DNA from: Prevotellaceae bacterium
Lineage (GTDB): Bacteria; Bacteroidota; Bacteroidia; Bacteroidales; UBA932
Length of the DNA: 7,260 nucleotides
Direction: 5' to 3'
NCBI GenBank assembly: GCA_031289895.1
Contig: JAITOP010000108.1
Coordinates: 1 to 7,260, forward strand
Made by a program: the position numbers and the translations under genes. The notes under the pieces are model-generated. The model had not been told where the DNA came from. It made no database searches and saw nothing but the letters and a program-made list of their open reading frames with translations. Positions 6,078 to 7,260 of this stretch are shown here, piece by piece. Position 1 is the stretch's first letter; each line of letters opens with the position of its first letter.

Positions 6078-6755
6078 ATGATTAATCTATATTCATTCAT
6101 ATCCTTACCAAAAGCTACGATTAGAGATTTTGAAGAAGGACGTATTAACAAACAAGAACTTATAGAACATTTTTGTTCGAGCCGACATATTTTGTTCGAC
6201 GAAATGTTTGAGGTAATTAATTGCACCCTCGAAACGCTTGCACCCGATAATCCCGCTGTTCCGCTGATTGGCGACTTGATAGAATTACTTGCAGGCGGCG
6301 ATGGCGAAGCATTGCTGCTCGAAACTTATACATTTGCTGACAAAGCCGACTGTGGATGCGAAATTTGCGAACCCGCAGGTTACAAAACAAACCTCGAATT
6401 AGACAAGTGCGTAGAATTTATGGATTCGGTTTCGCCGCATGATTTTGAAAAAGCATTTTCGATAAAAAAAGCATTGAAAGAAACATCTCTGAGTTTGTAT
6501 ATTCCAAAATCGGTAAAAAACCAAAAAGACCTTATCTGCCGCTGGGCTTACGAAGAAATGCGCCGCCTCAGAGATTTCTACAACGAAAGCGCAAAACGCG
6601 AACACTACGTTGTACTGATACGAGCAATAGACGACGACATTCTATCGTTGATGCACGAAGCCGCAATAGAAAACGACGACACATTTGATGTAAACCAAGA
6701 ACCATACGGAAAATGGCTTGAATTGTTTGAGAAAAATAAGGTTTCGTTTTCTTAG
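6078..6755 (+). CDS. Soluble 225-residue protein of unknown function (weakly DUF1877-like)
   Basis: There is no signal peptide or membrane segment, and the protein is acidic, so it is probably cytoplasmic. The C-terminal half is helical. SLSLYIPKSVKNQKDLICRW (137-156) followed by YEEMRRLRDFYNESAKREHYVVLIR (158-182) resembles the end of DUF1877/YfbM-type proteins, where an 'IYP' segment precedes a helix and a final strand. I hold this only as a weak match. The N-terminal part contains HILFDEMFEVINCTLETLAP (37-56) and a Gly-rich turn (LLAGGDGEALL). A cysteine cluster CGCEIC supplies Cys92, Cys94 and Cys97 (CxCxxC), a possible metal or redox site for which no fourth ligand is obvious. The start is the first ATG after the heptad array, with an A-rich leader. 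The stop codon TAG lies in the first unit of another heptad tract. It converges with the gene at 6882-7169. Confidence 0.85.
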   Translation: MINLYSFISLPKATIRDFEEGRINKQELIEHFCSSRHILFDEMFEVINCTLETLAPDNPAVPLIGDLIELLAGGDGEALLLETYTFADKADCGCEICEPAGYKTNLELDKCVEFMDSVSPHDFEKAFSIKKALKETSLSLYIPKSVKNQKDLICRWAYEEMRRLRDFYNESAKREHYVVLIRAIDDDILSLMHEAAIENDDTFDVNQEPYGKWLELFEKNKVSFS

Positions 6756-6787
6756 AAGCAAGAAGCAAGATACAAGAACCAAGAGGC
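6753..6787 (+). repeat. Short AAGAAGC-type heptad tract overlapping a stop codon
   Basis: Five consecutive heptads are seen: TAGAAGC (6753-6759), AAGAAGC, AAGATAC, AAGAACC and AAGAGGC (6781-6787). The first contains the TAG stop codon of the upstream gene. The words differ from the AATTAAG family but keep a strict 7-base period. Confidence 0.8.
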
Positions 6788-6824
6788 GGTACAAGCCTGT
6801 TGTTGCAAGAAGAAACTATGGTAC

Positions 6825-6838
6825 AATTACGAATTACG
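6825..6838 (+). repeat. Two AATTACG heptads
   Basis: Two exact copies of AATTACG, a word also present in the array after dacB (for example 2743-2756), followed by a degraded unit. They lie between the two convergent genes. The rest of the spacer 6788-6881 shows no clear terminator hairpin. Confidence 0.7.
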
Positions 6839-6881
6839 AAATTAGTTTGTCTCCTTATGAGTGATTATTTTATTTCACGCA

Positions 6882-7169
6882 TTACGCTGATGGATTACTT
6901 TCCAAATATTCAATATATTTCTCTACAAACGGAATATCACATTCGTTGATTTGCTCTATTAAATCAGCAATTTTCTGAATGGTTGCTTCCATATAGTTCT
7001 GGGTGAAATCTTCGAATACTTCGTCCATCATTCCAGCTTCGCCGATTTGATTGCATTCGTTTTTGTAATGTTGAGCAGCTGCACCTAATCTTTCTTGAAA
7101 ACCGTGCAGATATTTTTTTAAGTTATCCGCTAATTCTAATTGATGTTGAAATGAAGTTTGTCGTGCCAT
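6882..7169 (-). CDS. Small helical protein, WXG100-like in size and shape
   Basis: The protein has 95 residues, without signal peptide or membrane segment. It reads as a two-helix hairpin: a long amphipathic helix (about 5-42), a turn at IGEAG (42-46), then MMDEVFEDF leading into a second helix (about 47-90) broken at DIP (78-80). Length and layout are those of ESAT-6/WXG100-type proteins. However, the Trp-x-Gly turn motif is absent and no C-terminal YxxxD/E secretion signal is seen, so the likeness is structural inference only. It could equally be a small coiled-coil partner of an unseen neighbour. The start at 7169 is supported by an A-rich leader (AAAAAAAGTAAAATT before the ATG) and by the next in-frame Met being much further in. 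Upstream genes on this strand lie beyond the right edge. Confidence 0.8.
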   Translation of the reverse strand: MARQTSFQHQLELADNLKKYLHGFQERLGAAAQHYKNECNQIGEAGMMDEVFEDFTQNYMEATIQKIADLIEQINECDIPFVEKYIEYLESNPSA

Positions 7170-7260
7170 AATTTTACTTTTTTTATTAGTTAGTATCTCT
7201 AAGAAAAGTCCCCATATTTAAATAATCGCCTACGTTAACACTTCAAAGTCATCTCACAGG
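7170..7260 (-). other. Upstream region of the 95-residue gene, to the window edge
   Basis: No coding region is supported here: stop codons interrupt all minus-strand frames. A near-match to the -7 consensus (TGACTTTG, one mismatch to TAnnTTTG) lies at 7251-7244 on the minus strand, but it is 75 bases from the start codon and any -33 element would be at or beyond the edge. Confidence 0.3.

Noticed and set aside
5978..6226. Open frame of 82 codons on the minus strand with repeated QYSV/RYSV peptides
   Set aside because: The peptide repeats are only the translation of the AATACTG heptads, which lack stops on that strand; the rest overlaps the 225-residue gene in antisense.
7187..7221. Short reading frame starting ATGGGGAC on the minus strand as a leader peptide
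   Set aside because: Only nine codons, without a recognisable regulatory pattern; nothing supports translation.

Overview
The window looks like a piece of chromosome from a member of the Bacteroidota. It is AT-rich, start codons lack Shine-Dalgarno sequences, and a perfect Bacteroidota-type -7 box (TAnnTTTG) sits just upstream of dacB. Three exported proteins each have a signal peptide predicted to be cut as Ala|Gln, which is usual in this phylum. The genus cannot be named from the sequence alone. Most genes are household or cell-envelope genes, and no phage, plasmid, transposase or CRISPR genes are visible.

Layout. Positions 1-458 (minus) hold a nearly complete YbaK/ProX-type prolyl-tRNA editing protein that runs off the left edge. 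Positions 553-933 (minus) hold a small, very AT-rich gene of uncertain function that resembles YbjN/secretion-chaperone-like proteins. Across a 151-base divergent promoter region lies dacB (1085-2569, plus), an exported S13 penicillin-binding protein that trims peptidoglycan. After a 277-base array of 7-base repeats come two M16 peptidase-family genes (2862-4187 and 4225-5754). The first has the zinc motif HxxEH. The second has lost it but has gained a C-terminal membrane anchor, so the two probably form an active/inactive heterodimer on the periplasmic face of the inner membrane. A 323-base gene-free stretch (5755-6077) carries a stem-loop, a weak terminator candidate and a second heptad array. 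It is followed by a 225-residue soluble protein of unknown function (6078-6755, plus). The last gene (6882-7169, minus) encodes a 95-residue helical protein with the size and shape of a WXG100-like hairpin but without the WXG motif.

The most unusual content is non-coding. Spacers at four places are built of heptanucleotide words (AATTAAG/AATTAAA/AATTACG, ACGACTA, AATACNG, AAGAAGC-like). The large array has a three-fold higher-order structure with the same two-base slip at each internal junction. In two cases the stop codon of the upstream gene lies inside the first repeat unit. Two arrays end 17-21 bases before the start codon of the next gene. Similar simple heptad repeats may be widespread in the host genome, which only a genome search could show.

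How the genes work together. The only likely functional unit is the M16 pair. dacB may share its transcript, since no canonical promoter is visible in the array between them. The flanking genes appear functionally unrelated.
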